A stretch of DNA of 64,000 nucleotides from Takifugu bimaculatus (Eukaryota; Chordata; Actinopteri; Tetraodontiformes; Tetraodontidae), in assembly GCA_004026145.2 (NCBI GenBank), contig CP034976.1:657169-721168 (forward strand), written 5' to 3'. Positions 34,631 through 46,865 of this stretch are shown here, piece by piece (position 1 is the first letter of the stretch; the number at the start of each line of letters is the position of its first letter). The position numbers and the translations under genes were made by a program. The notes below the pieces were generated by a model that searched no databases, was not told the DNA's origin, and saw nothing but the letters and a program-made list of their open reading frames with translations.

Positions 34631-37600
34631 TCAGCAAGAGTGGGATTCCGGCGGAGTGGAAGTTGTCACCAGGTTGTAGTGAACAAATGCCCCCGTGCTG
34701 CCCCATAGGCTGGAGTTGCTGGCACTGATGCCACCAACGGCCGGCATGTACGAATGATGCAGGATTGGCAGCTGGACGGAGAGACGGCGCCACATCCTGC
34801 AACAACAGCCCTCGTCAATCCCTCGCAGCACAGGTACACATATTTATTTATTTTCTTCAGTCTACTCAGGTTTTCTAACTTTTGGATCTAGAATAATCTG
34901 AATGATGATGAAACTGAGAGGCCACATTAAGGGGAGCAGATTTGAACTCGTCTGCATTGAGATTTGGCTCACAGGTACTTTTTTCCCTGCAGTGTTTCCT
35001 TCATTTCGTGGATCTCCTCTCATAAACGGATGCTTTGCACTCACTGTTCTGGAGAGTTGAGGGCATCTGGACTTGAAGGGTTGTTAGAGTTTCTGTCAGC
35101 AGGACAAATCTGTGCATCATGCAGACACCTCAGCTCTCTGATGTTACCTGCTGAGTCAACACTCTCATCAACACAATGAATTCCTTAAAATTTCTCTCTA
35201 CACTTTACAGTTAGTGTTGTTTCCCTTCTTACTATGTTAGACTTAAAGGTGTAAATTCTGGCCAAACCCCTGAATCTGTGCTAGCTAAATGAGGTGCTAC
35301 ATTACCACAGCATACAAGGGTTAGATATGAAGCACAGGACACTCTGGAGTCCTTCAACAGGAAGTCCAGGGAATTCGAATCTGTGTGTTTTATTACCGCT
35401 GTTGTGAAGAAGTGTCTGAGGGTCTGACTCTGAGAGTTGCGACATCAACGTTTGTATTTCCACATCCAGCTGCAGGGAACAAAGACAGCAGCTGAAGCAT
35501 GTGGGCTCAGGTGACCACCATCATGTGAGCTTCACCTGTGCAGCTCGACTCTTCCACTCTTCCACTTCAAGCTGCTCTTCTTCTTCATGATCTTCTTCTG
35601 CTGGCTGAGGCGTCTACAAACACCAGAAGAAGACATGAGACAGATTGAACTCAGCGGTAGAGCTGTATTACACCTGTCTGTTATCATTGTGACCTGGATT
35701 GGAAACAGGAAGCTCAGCGTGGAGACGTGACAGAAGAGGATTAGCACGCTGCTCAGACAGAACTGAAGAGAGGGATTGTGGGACGTCAGCAGAGACACTG
35801 TTGCTCCTGACACACTGAACGCTGTCAGAGTGAACATAGTGAGTGTGAGGCCTTTACTGCCCTCTGCTGGATGGCTGACGGCACTGATGCTCCAGGCCAG
35901 ATAACAGCCCAGAACCTGAAGGAAAAACAGTGTTCACCCTCATGGTTCATCCTCATTATATGTTACAGTCCACTTGTAATTATTGTTTACGATTCTGCAC
36001 CAGCCATGACTAAAGTATGGAGGTCAAACACAATTAATTGAAACAGTTTAATAGTTATTTCAAAGGGTTTGCCAACAATGAGCCACTGAACCTTAGCTGA
36101 GTTCAGCGGGTGAAGGTTAGAATGTAAAACACAAACAGTCCAATCGTGACTGTAATGACAGGTCCTACCAGCAGGGGTCCTTTGTAGCCAAAGACTGCGG
36201 TTAGCCACAACTCCATGTTAGCACTGCTGCATTGTTCCGAGAACAGCTGGACGAGAATGTCTGGATCCGTCGGGTCAGTCTATAATCAACAATGCAATTA
36301 ATTTGCAAGGTTGTCTGAGGAAGATGTTCAAGGTCCATTTTTTTTAATTCACATATTAACTTCATTGGTGACTTTAATTCTGTCCTCGCTTTTAGGAGAT
36401 TGTGGCCAGTGTTGTTACCTGTGAGCCGTGTTGCAGAACCACCCATCTGAGAGGGTCCAGGAGTTGCCAAGAGGTTAAAACACACAGGTCAGACAGGACC
36501 ACCCAAAGAACCACACGGCCTGCTTGATGCTGCTGACACACTACTGGAATCAGATTTTACAGTTTCATGACAGTGGGAGACCGTCGTCAGCGGTTTTCCA
36601 ACGTACAACGTGTGTGCAGATTGAATAAAGCATCCACATCCTGGTGAAGATCACAGCAAAGGTCAGAGTGTGGCCCACCCACAGCGTCCACATTCGAATC
36701 TGAAAGATCGAGAGAGAAACTCCTTCAAGACTAACAAAAGCCAACAAAAGCACATTTGCTGCAGTTCCTTTCAGCCCTCAGACGTCTTTCTACGTCACCT
36801 TCAAAAATAAGCTGTAGTTTTGTACAATTGAGGGACTGAGATCAGCTAACCCACATGAGGGCTCTCCCATGAACGCGTGAACTCACAGAACAGAGGAGTT
36901 CTGAGGTCCAGCTAGACAGGGAGGCTTCATCCAGCCCTGAGACCAGGATGGAGGAGGAGGACAGCAGCAGGCCGAGCAGCAGCAGCTCATCCTGAGATCC
37001 AGATCTCGGCCGCCTGCAAGTATCAGAACCGGGTTCAACAGTCTCACAGAGGGATTGAAGAATCAGGATGTTGAGGTGTTTCTGCAGAACCGGGTGGGTC
37101 ATTTCTGGGTCGGACCTGTATTTATGGTTGACGGTGGTGAGGAAGAGGATGGTGACAGTGAGGATAATGGCCAAGGCAGCGGCTGAAGACACCACCATGT
37201 ACACACGGAGAGGGACACGCAGCTGCTGCAGCAGCATCACAGGCCGGTCTCTGGCTGGTCCTGGACCTGCAGGACCACAGAAGTAAACCATCGGTCCACG
37301 CAGATGTTTCACAGAATCACCAGATGCTGCAGGGGCGGAGCCTCACCATTAAACCTCAGCAACTGGGTCCTGAGGTCCAGTTGCTGCGTCCAAGTACTGA
37401 AGTCCCCGACCATCACACTATCACAGCCTGAAGACACACACACACACACACGTAGTGGATTACACACGTACTGAAGATGACTCAGCACAAGACACCTGTG
37501 TTAATTGTAGCACCTTGGTGTTGGATCAGCTCGACTGTTGCCATTCGCTCCCCATTCCGATAGAAGAGTTTCCCCTGCAGACAAAAAGTTGTTTTATTGG

Positions 37601-39801
37601 ACGCAAAAGTAAATGTTCAAGATGCCTGAAGAAAGAACCATCACACAGCACAGTGTGTTCCAGGTGTGATACAGGTGTTTTACAGGTGTTTTACAGGTGT
37701 GTTGCAGGTGTGATGTAGGTGTGTTACGGGTGTGATACAGGTGTTTTACAGGTGTGTTACAGGTGTGATACAGGTGTTTTACAGGTGTTTTATAGGTGTT
37801 TTACAGGTGTTTTACAGGTGTGTTGCAGGTGTGATGTAGGTGTGTTACGGGTGTGATACAGGTGTTTTACAGGTGTGTTGCAGGTGTGATGTAGGTGTGT
37901 TACGGGTGTGATACAGGTGTTTTACAGGTGTGTTACGGGTGTGATACAGGTGTTTTACAGGTGTGTTGCAGGTGTGATGTAGGTGTGTTACGGGTGTAAA
38001 TGTGTGATGCATTTACTGACTGTGAGCCCTTCAAAGTTGGTGTGTTTCAGGGCCTCCAGCAGCATCCTGTGGATCTCCTCCTGGGCCAGGCTGGTGCTCC
38101 TCTGGCTGTGGTACTTCTCTCTGTGCTTCACCATCTCCATCACCTGACTCACCGCTTTGGCAGCGACCCAAACTGCATCATAGGCAAAAGCTGCAAGCCG
38201 AGTGAGCTGTGAGTCCTCCTGGATCGGCCGTCTGAGGGTGTCCTCCTGGACATCCTCTGGAATCTTCATGTTTCGGACATGTCTGATTTGGAGCCTGATA
38301 GTCCCATTTGAGGCTGTCAGCAGACTGTCACTGGTACACCCAGAAGCCCGCCTGCCTAAACTCCATCCTCCCACCACAATCCACTGGTACTGAGCTCCAA
38401 ACATGTTGAGCCTGTAGGCCTGAAATCCCAGACAGAGAGGTGACACAGGTTTGATCCTGCAGTTAAAACCATGACAGCTTCATTTAGAACTTACACAACA
38501 GAAAACCTCATCAGCAAAATCCTCTTCGAAGTATCCGATGATGATCCGAACATCATTTTCCTGTGTTAAAGGGGGGGGGCGGGGGTGAGTGTTTACATCC
38601 ATGTTTCTGTGTTTGCTGGGATTTCAGTACCTTTAGCTTCTTCATGCTGCTGCAAATATCTTCAGCGAGGCTTCCTGTGGACACCACCTGAAGGTTCTCC
38701 TTCAATAGCCATCTCATCAGATCTTTGCTCCTCTGAACAGAAAGGGAAATGTATAGGAAGCGTCAGTGGACGTGCTGAGATGTTGATCTGGCTGGAATCG
38801 CCAGTACTGGTCACACTGGGACTCCTCTCTGCAGGACTAAAACTCAGTCTAAGAGAGACGGTGGAGCGTCACCTCTGGCAGCGCCATGACACCGACCCTG
38901 GTCCACTTGTAGTGTTGCAGCAGCTTAATGGCGGCTCGGTTCAGGGCCCAGTCTGACGGTACTGTGCTGAACAAGTTCCCGTACCACTTCCTGTTGGACA
39001 GGCTCGATGATGGGCTCACAAACGATACCTGGGACATTTTAAATGGCAGCATTTACCTGTGCTCACTGAACACACACAGCTTAGCCAAGGGTGGAGCAGA
39101 GTTACCTGCACCAGGTGAAAGGCCGGCAGAGCGCGAGCAATGAGTGATGTCACTGATGGACACACCCCTCCAAACAACAGCATGTACCTGGGCCCCGCCC
39201 ACAAAGCATCGAACAGTGCTTTGAGGGATGTGGCAGCATCACACTATGAAATATGAGTGAAACACCTTAAACTGTGCAGAAAGGCTAAGCTAACATGATA
39301 TTTAAGGTACATTTGTTGGCAAGACTGATGGAACAAACCCATAGAAGCTCCCTTTGACTTACAGAAGGCGTTTGATTTTAGAGATAATGAACTCGCAGCC
39401 ATTTAGACTCGATTTAGAGGTAGAACATCCCTGAAGGATCAAGACTTTAGATCAACCCCTTATTTCATCCCCAGAGGTTTTAGAAAAGACGAAGAAGCCA
39501 CAAAGTTTCAACTAGATTGAGAGATTCTGACAGTATCTGAACCAGAACCAACCTGTGAGTAAAGCAGCTGCAGCTGAAGCTCATAGTTCCCCAGAGGAGG
39601 GGGTCGTCTCTGCAGGTCCTTCAGCGCCTGTCGAACTGCTGGTGCCACAGCGTCAGTCATGTTCTCTGGATCTGGACCAGAGCTGACAGGCACCATCCAC
39701 AGAACAGGCACAGGGTGACGGACCCCACACAGAACAAGGCTGGAGGCCTGCCAGTAAACCAGCAGCAGTCTGAAGAGGTGCAGCAGTTTACGATGGTCCA
39801 T
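34631..39801 (-). CDS. gabbr2: GABA-B receptor subunit 2-like (class C GPCR)
   Basis: Eighteen coding exons (minus) join in frame to about 830 residues: 39553-39801, 39106-39243, 38873-39028, 38631-38732, 38495-38560, 38021-38419, 37514-37574, 37347-37427, 37116-37266, 36887-37013, 36607-36699, 36419-36532, 36169-36279, 35694-35915, 35536-35613, 35397-35469, 35045-35150, 34631-34796. GABBR2 carries the G-protein coupling seven-helix domain of the GABA-B heterodimer. A signal peptide (1-25) precedes the extracellular Venus-flytrap domain with LLFGGVCPSVTSLIA and TVPSDWALNRAAIKLLQHYKW. The helices follow (TM1 about 438-460, LCVLTSWQLLDPLRW in TM4, FGYKGPLL before TM5). Then come a short acidic coiled coil and the subunit-2 tail RRLSVQLPILHHSYMPAVGG. 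Overall it is much diverged from mammalian GABBR2 and may be a fish-specific paralogue. The junctions of exons 16 and 17 are the least certain. Confidence 0.82.
37672..37995. repeat. Minisatellite (TTTTACAGGTGTG...) in a receptor intron
   Basis: Units of 10-11 bp (ttacaggtgt, gatacaggtg, ttacgggtgt, gatgtaggtgt) recur about 30 times between the sixth and seventh coding exons of the GABA-B-like gene. Each unit contains CAGGTGT, so the array holds many cryptic splice-like and E-box-like words. Confidence 0.85.
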
Positions 39802-40520
39802 GTTCCGATGATCTGCTTCCTCCTGCAGCGGAACGCTGATCCCCTTTGGTCTGAGCTCAGCTGATCTGAGGAGATAAAAGGATCAGCAAGCACACCAGAT
39901 GTCACCAGAACGCTCCTCAGACCAGACCCACAATCCTGTCTCCCCCAGTAGAAGCAGGTGGGTACCTGCTATATATGTTCAGGGGACAGTCCTGAGGGTC
40001 TTCTATGAATCCGTAGAGGCCTCAGCCATCTTTTATGGGGCAAGCGGCATCTACTTGGTTGTGGGCTGCTCCCTGGTCTCGGTGGGGGACAGGAGGACTA
40101 ACCCCTCCCACTCCTCCAGGACAGTCTGGGCAACACCTCTACTCCACTGCTCTCTCCTGCCCCCTGCTGTCTCACCAACACCTCTGACAGACTGGACTCA
40201 GGACTCTGCTGGTGCACTAATGCAGCCCTCTACCTCGTACATCCCATAATGCTTTCACATTCATCTCCCTTCCTAGCTGCCTCATAAAGTGAAATCTCCA
40301 CTCTAATCAAGCTGTAATAATAGTGCCACTCCTTTGATCACTCCTCCATCTGTACTGATGATTTTATTCTTTTATTTGGAGCAGAAATTTCACTTTTTTA
40401 TTGCGACCGAGCCACATTTCTGGTCAGTCCGAGTATAACCGGTCCACTGATTCAGTCCCAGGACAACCAGTCCACCCATTTAGTCCCAGTATAACCAGTC
40501 CACTCTTATTTTAACCACAT
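39802..40520. other. Spacer between the receptor gene and rpp25
   Basis: It contains the receptor promoter or 5' UTR (minus-strand sense) and rpp25 3' flank. A few imperfect repeats of 'accagtccac' lie at 40434-40508. No gene is recognised; short frames here lack domains. Confidence 0.4.
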
Positions 40521-40524
40521 CCTG

Positions 40525-40530
40525 TTTATT
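40525..40530 (-). terminator. Candidate polyadenylation signal of rpp25
   Basis: TTTATT on the plus strand is AATAAA on the minus strand, about 125 bases after the rpp25 stop codon. Position and sequence suit a polyadenylation signal. Confidence 0.45.
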
Positions 40531-40652
40531 GTCACACCTGTGTCCAGTTCTTGCAGGTTTCTCAAGAGTCACATGAACAACTGAACAAACATCAACAGAA
40601 GAACAGTCCTTGATTTTCAGGAGGGGACAGAGCTCCACGCCACTCTGCTTCT

Positions 40653-41324
40653 TCATCTATTCTGTCCTTTCATGGTGTCTCTGGATCGTCCGGAGAGGCT
40701 TCTTCCTCTCCCACGACCGCCGCCGCCGCCTCCTCCTCCTCTCTTCCTCTTGTTTCCTGCCTTCGGCTCAGTTAAAGCTCCGCCCTCTTCCCTGTTGGAG
40801 GTCTGAGTCCAGAGGGCATTGTAGCAGCCTGGAGCCTGGTAGCCCGGCTGGCTGCGGTCGGGTGCCTCTCTGCAGAGAAGAATCCATACGGCGGGCACCT
40901 TACGGCTGACGCTCAGGCTGTCCAGGCCAGCCGCGGGTTTGAGCGGCTCCCACACCTCTGAAACCGTGGCATACAGCAACCTGGTGAGCTGGTGGAGTCC
41001 CTTTACTCGCCGCTTCATGATCTCAGCACACGTGATGGCTTTGGACACGCCTTTGCCAGTGGCAGTGAAGACAATGTGTCCACAGGGCAGAAGCCCTGGA
41101 GCCACCTGCGGGCCCTTTACACCCTCGTCCTTGGGCGAGTCGGGTCTTCCCTCGTCCTCTGCGGCTGCTTGGGGGGTGGCCTCCATACGGCTCAGAGCGA
41201 AGCGCAGAAGGTTGCGGATCTTGCTGCCATCTTTGACCTGGACTTGTGGTGTGTCAGGAGGAAGGTCAGAGAAGGGACAGACAGGAGGGAACGCCTCCGT
41301 GCGGCACTTCCTGTAGTTTTCCAT
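40653..41324 (-). CDS. rpp25: RNase P/MRP subunit p25 (Alba domain)
   Basis: One coding exon of 223 codons. RPP25 binds the P3 domain of RNase P and RNase MRP RNA together with RPP20, in the nucleolus. The sequence has MENYRKCRTEAF, the PPDTPQVQVKDGSKIRNLL opening of the Alba fold, GHIVFTATGKGVSKAITCAEIMKRRV with the helix that contacts RNA, GLHQLTRL, and VPAVWILLCREAPD. It ends in a basic Gly/Arg-rich tail (KRKRGGGG..RGRGR), also known for RNA binding. An acidic insert (AAEDEGRPDSPKDEG) between the first strand-helix unit and the next makes it longer than human RPP25L (163) and slightly longer than RPP25 (199). The ATG follows directly on a splice acceptor (TGTCCACAG), so a 5' UTR exon lies upstream; the longer upstream frame is rejected. 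Teleosts have more than one RPP25-type gene. Confidence 0.88.
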   Translation of the reverse strand: MENYRKCRTEAFPPVCPFSDLPPDTPQVQVKDGSKIRNLLRFALSRMEATPQAAAEDEGRPDSPKDEGVKGPQVAPGLLPCGHIVFTATGKGVSKAITCAEIMKRRVKGLHQLTRLLYATVSEVWEPLKPAAGLDSLSVSRKVPAVWILLCREAPDRSQPGYQAPGCYNALWTQTSNREEGGALTEPKAGNKRKRGGGGGGGGRGRGRSLSGRSRDTMKGQNR

Positions 41325-42079
41325 CTGTGGACACAAGAGACAGATGTGTCGTACTGGACTTTGTTGTTTAAATCTCAGGAACCATTCATGTTTAATGAAT
41401 ACATATTTATACATAAATGTAACTAGCTGATCCAAAACATTACAAACAACCCACAACTCATCTCAGGCTTTAATTCTAGGGGTTGAATTCAGGTGGATGT
41501 ACATTTTTAAGGCGTTTATCTTGACTGTATTCTTTAAGTTCGGTAACAGCGTGGAGCCAAATCACCAAACACGATCACGTGTCCACGGGCGCCCCTATTA
41601 CGTCACACGCGGTGTCAGCAGGCGAGACAGGATTGTTCTGTTGTCACTTCTGAGAGGAAAAAGTAACATCTGTCGAAGCTTAACCAGATTGACCGTTTAG
41701 CTTTTACAGGTGAATGGAATCATTACATTTACCTTCACTAAACTGAAAAGACACTTTACCTGCGAACGTAAACAGAAACCTCACACTGTAAACGTGAACA
41801 AATACGGCTTAGCTGCTTGAATATAACATAGAAGCGTTTGTCAAGAACCGAAAATCTTACCAAATATTATACTTACTACTGATCTGTGCAGCTTTTTCTA
41901 TGGCATATTCACATTCCGGCCACACATTGAGTTACCGCATATCGGCGTCAACTGTCGAAAATTCTTCTTCACGACATTTTAAATGGCGGCTACAATAAAG
42001 GTTATTGCGCATTACCGCCACCATCTGATTTGGAGTGTGAATATGGCATAAAGGTGAACTTCGATAATGAATGTAAATG
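41325..42079. other. Upstream region of rpp25
   Basis: It should contain the non-coding first exon and promoter of rpp25 on the minus strand. The exact exon cannot be fixed. No other gene is seen before the Tc1 element. Confidence 0.35.
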
Positions 42080-42632
42080 TACACTATATTACCAAAAGTA
42101 TTTGACCACCCATCCAAATGATCAGAATCAGGTGTCCTAATCACTTGGCGTGGCCACAGGTGTATAAAATCAAGCCCTTAGGCATGGAGACTGTTTCTAC
42201 AAACATTTGTGAAAGAATGGGCCGCTCTCAGGAGCTCAGTGATTTCCAGCGTGGAACTGTCATAGGATGCCACCTGTGCAACAAAACCAGCCATGAAATT
42301 TCCTTGCTTCTAAATATTCCAAAGTCAACTGTCGGCTTTATTATAAGAAAATGGAAGAGTTTGGGAACAACAGCAACTCAGCCACGTAAACTGACAGAGA
42401 GGGGTCAGCGGATGCTGAAGCGCATAGTGCAAAGAGGTCGCCGACTTTCTGCACAGTCAGTTGCTACAGAGCTCCAAACTTCATGTGACAAATTAGCCCA
42501 CGTACAGTACGCAGAGAGCTTCATGGAATGGGTTTGCATGGGCGAGCAGCTGCATCTAAGCCATACATCACCAAGTCCAATGCAAAGCGTCGGATGCAGT
42601 GGTGTAAAGCACGTTGCCACTGGACTCTAGAG

Positions 42633-43245
42633 CAGTGGAGACCTGTGAAAAGTCGCATATTTGCGGCTTTGTGTGAGGAAATGGAAGTGGAGCATAAAGC
42701 CTTGCTGTTTCACACGGAGGTCCGATGGTTGTCGCGCGGCAAGGTGCTGGCCCGTGTTTATGAGCTGCGAGAGAGAAATGAAAACCTGCTGACAAGTACA
42801 GATAAAATAAATGGATTCCGTTCAAAGGTGCAACTCTGGCAGCAGCATGTGGAAAGTGGCAATCTTGAAATGTTCCCACTCACCAATAAATGGCAAGATG
42901 TTAATATTGCTGCATTGTGTGAGATAATAGTTAAACATTTGAAAACTCTTGAGGAGAAGATGTCATTTATTTCTCTTCAGCCTCCACGGAGTGCCTTGAC
43001 TGGGTTAGGGACCCATTCAGCTCAGCAACAGCTGTTGGAAAGGACTTGACTTTACAGGAGCGGGAGGAACTAACTGAACTGAGACAAGATCGTGGTCTCA
43101 AGCTTAGCTTTGCTGAGCTACCTTTGGACAGTTTTTGGTTGGCAGCTGCCAAGGAGTTCCACATGCTGGCCAACAAAGCTATCCTGACACTGCTCCCATT
43201 TTCCACAACATATCTGTGTGAGGTGAGCTTTTCAAGCTTTACTGC

Positions 43246-43276
<31 letters not shown>

Positions 43277-43693
43277 TAGCGTCTTATACAATCAAAATAG
43301 TTTCAAGGCGCTTTCCAGAATCCCAGGGCCTAACTCCAGACAAGCAACAGTTTACTGCTGTAAAAACTAAAAACAGAAAGACTGAGAGCTGTTGAGGAAG
43401 AGCTTTGTGTGTGTCTTTCATCAACTCCTGCCAGGATATCAGCTCTATGTTTATCCAGACAGGCCCAGGTTTCACACTGAGTGAGAATAAATATGAAAGA
43501 TTGTAAAATACTTTTTTCTTTGTGTTTATTTGATTCCTATTCAAGATTTTATAATATAATGTCATTCTTCAATGTTAAAAAAGCTTATATTGTTAATATA
43601 AGCTTTTTTTTCACGTTTTCAGCTGGTGGTGTGTCGTGGGACTTTTTTAATGAAAGAAATGTGCCTTGGCTCGAAAACGTTTGAAAAACACTG
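42633..43693 (+). mobile_element. hAT element (ZBED5/SCAND3-like) nested in Tc1
   Basis: It is flanked by the exact 8-bp duplication CTCTAGAG (42625-42632 and 43694-43701), with ends CAGTGGAGACC and GAAAAACACTG. The coding remnant carries RIFAALCEEMEVEHKALLFHTEVRWLSRGKVL and, after a frameshift near 42980, FWLAAAKEFHMLANKAILTLLPFSTTYLCE, both typical of the ZBED5/SCAND3 hAT transposase C-terminal half. The N-terminal half is missing. A minus-strand LINE tail (43250-43325) sits inside, so there are three levels of nesting. Confidence 0.85.
43250..43325 (-). repeat. LINE/SINE tail, minus orientation
   Basis: The text tttatttatatagcgt ... ggcgctttccagaatcccagg is the reverse complement of the tail seen at 49722-49810. 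It lies inside the hAT element, just after the transposase remnant. Confidence 0.6.
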
Positions 43694-45297
43694 CTCTAGA
43701 GCAGTGGAGACGTGTTCTCTGGAGTAATGAATTACACTTTTCCATCTGGCAATCTGGTGGACAAGTTTGGGTTTGGAGGTTGCCAGGAGAACGGTACATT
43801 TCGGACTGCACTGTGCCGAGTGTGGAGGAGGAGGAATTATGGTGTGGGGGTGTTTCTCAGGAGTTGGACTTTGCCCCTTAGTTCCAGCGAAAAAGGAACT
43901 TGGAATGCTCCAGGATAGCAAAACAACTTAGACAATTCCATGCTCCCAACCTTGTGGGAGTAGTTTGGAGCGGACCCCTTCCTCTTTCAACATGACCGTG
44001 CACCAGTGCACAAAGCAAGGTCCACATGGACGACAGAGTCTGGTGTGGATGAACTTGACTGGCCTGCACACAGTGACCTGAACCCGATAGAACAAATTTG
44101 GGATGAATTAGAGCGGAGACTGATAGCCAGGCCTTCTCGACCAACATCAGTGTGTGACCTCACCAATGCACTTTTGGAAGAATGGTCGAAAATTCCTATA
44201 AGCACACTCCGCAACCTTGTGGACAGCCTTCCCACAAGAGTTAAAGCTGTAATAGCTGCAAAAGGTGGGCCGACATCATATTGAACCCTATGGGTGAGGA
44301 ATGGGATGGCACTTAAATTCATCTGTGAGTCAAGGCAGGTGGCCAAATACTTTTGGAAATATAGTGTATATTTTGGAGTCTCTTATCACTTGTGTTCATT
44401 TTAAATGTTGCACCAAGCCTATAAAACATTCAAGAACTCAGATTTGAGCTTCACTTAGTAAAAAGTCATTAATGTAGTTTGTCTGTTTCCAAACCTGAAA
44501 GAATATTTTATATCTGGTTGCTTTTAAATTCTCTAAATGATCCTACAACAGAAATATATGTTTGTACCAAATATGTCATGTAGGTTTAGGATGTGCTAAT
44601 GAATATCTATCTACTTAATGGGAGGGGTAATTACTTATGTCTTAAACTCTACACGGTGTTAAATGTATATGTTAATTTAAATGCCCCCAGCCCCCACTTC
44701 TAGCCCCCAACAGCCTTCTTTAATTCAGTAAAGCGACGTGAAGGTTCAGACTGTAACCAAAGAAGTGTGCCATGTGCTTGGTGTTTGGTGGCAGGAAGGA
44801 AACATGAATGGAGCTGAAATCACATCTTGAAGTATTTAGACAAAGTTTTCAGACTGTTTATGGCTGAGTGACTCCAGCTGGATCTGTTGACCTGATGGAT
44901 CCCTGATCTGGGATCTCACATTCACAGGTGGCCTGAAGACGTCTCTGGCAGTAGGATGAGCGTGACAACCCTCATATTCCGGTTCTTTCACAAGCCTTGA
45001 GTGGATTCAGCCGGCATTTCTCACAATTATCAACCTGGGGTGGTGGGGCTTGGATCTCAAACACAGAGGAGAGCCTCACTAAAGACGGTATCTCCTAAGG
45101 AAATTAAATCTTTTGGGGAATCCTCCAGATTCTAACCTTTTCATTTATATGTTGGTTTCATTCCATCAGATGATGGCCATGAAAATCATTGAGCTGATGT
45201 CAGTCTCACCACCAATGACCTCAAATGTTGTGCTCTACTTTCAGGGGATACCCTCCAGCTCGGCCCCGTACACTCAACGCTGAACCCCAAAGCACTT

Positions 45298-45414
<117 letters not shown>

Positions 45415-46865
45415 CGCGGGTCATTGACCTTCAGCCACATTTGCTTCACATTCTTGTGTTTCTGGTCGAAGCTCCACAGATGTTGGCTGAAAGCTCCGTC
45501 ATGTTCTTCATCAGCGGATAATGAGAACATTCCTCACAATCTGCTCGTCACTCCTCATTTCCATAGAACAGAAATCAGAAGCCTTTTGATGTAGAGGGTG
45601 GGTGGGGCATACACTCTGGGGGCGTGGTCTACATAAACACTTATGCATGTCCTTACATGGCTGTGGGAGTCGAGTGCTGGCGTGCAGAGGGCGAAGACGC
45701 TGAAAAGCAGTCGGTAAGTGACTACACACTTCTGCAGATTAACACAATTCGGTGTGTGTTATTGTCATATTTTGCTTGTTCTGAGCTATACACCAGTTTT
45801 GAGGGCAGCAGGTGGTGACTGTTCCTACTCTTCATCTTCTTCTGCAGGTTTTTGTGAATTTTATTTTACATTGAATTTACAGATGAAGAGTTCGATTCAC
45901 TTCTTCAACATTTCAGATCAACAGAAATTAAGATACATTTTAATTCTCAAATCTTCAAATGGGGAATATGTCTGAACTCATTTCCATAAATAAAAATGTT
46001 CTTTACTGAAATCCATGAGCACCTTTTAGATTTGATGAACTGACTCATTTCTTAGGATATTTACCTAAATTGGATGCAAAGTGCAAAATGAAATAATGTG
46101 TGAAGGGCTGATTTCTGTTGGTCCCATGTGGGTCAAAATAAGCCTAAACTTCACTTTCAGCAGCATTTCTGAATGTTCCTTCAATCTTCTCTCGTTCCAT
46201 CAAATGTTTCTCTTCTCAGAACAGCCATTAACCTGCTTTTGTCTTAACAGCAGTCATGGGAGGGTTCTGTGACCTCAGGGCGTGAAGAATATGAATGGTC
46301 ACGTCCTGCAGAACCCTTCAAAGAGTCAAACAGAATCATTTAGGCAGTGTCAGGAGCAACTTCTGGTTCTCCTGCTGCAGGTTAGTACCGAGTCTCTCTG
46401 GTACCAGCTGGAGTTTGCCCGAGGAATCACATTCCACGCAGGCGCAGATGTATTGGCTCTTTGAAGATTGACCAGGACCCGTATCCACAAAGAATCCTGA
46501 GTCAAAATTTGCTGGGAGTGAGATCATAGAAATGCTCCAATCTCTAAGGATTTTCTTATGTTTTTCTTGGAATTTTCCCTTAGTAATAAAAGGTATTCAT
46601 TATACATCTTAGTCCTTATGTTGTTACTAAAGGTGGAACCTTGTTGAGGAGGACTTGAAGAGGTCTCATAGAGTCTTAACCATACAAAATGGTGGAAAGA
46701 CCAGAGGAAGGAGAAATATTCTCCAATCAATTCCATGATCATACAGGGATCATGTTTGTAGCATTTCGGTTAAGCTTAAATCTCTTCTTTTTGGTAAATG
46801 GGTAAAATAATAATAATCAGTTTTAGCCTATTCCAATGGCTCCAATCTTATCTGTTGGGGATTAA

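Larger units (their letters stand above)
42082..44366 (+). mobile_element. Tc1-like transposon, inactivated and split by a hAT insertion
   Basis: The inverted ends CACTATATTACCAAAAGTATTTG and CAAATACTTTTGGAAATATAGTG are flanked by TA. The transposase N-terminus (from about 42200) has MGRSQELSDFQRG and the helix-turn-helix segments (NIPKSTVGFIIRKWK). A frameshift follows near 42510, and the frame is then cut by the hAT element at 42633-43693. The catalytic half resumes at 43702 (SNELHFSIWQSGG), has stops near 43880-43970, and ends in an open stretch 44006-44284 with APVHKARS and DLNPIEQIWDELERRL, the last catalytic region. Inactive. Confidence 0.88.

Noticed and set aside
35302..35469. Receptor gene ending at a stop in exon 16 (35302)
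   Set aside because: A donor at 35396-35395 leads in phase to exons encoding NSPEQ and RRLSVQLPILHH, which match the known GABBR2 C-terminus, so the gene continues to 34631.
39657..39905. Alternative upstream start for the GABA-B-like receptor
   Set aside because: It is in a different frame from the conserved ectodomain. The frame starting at 39801 gives a proper signal peptide and continues into the next exon.
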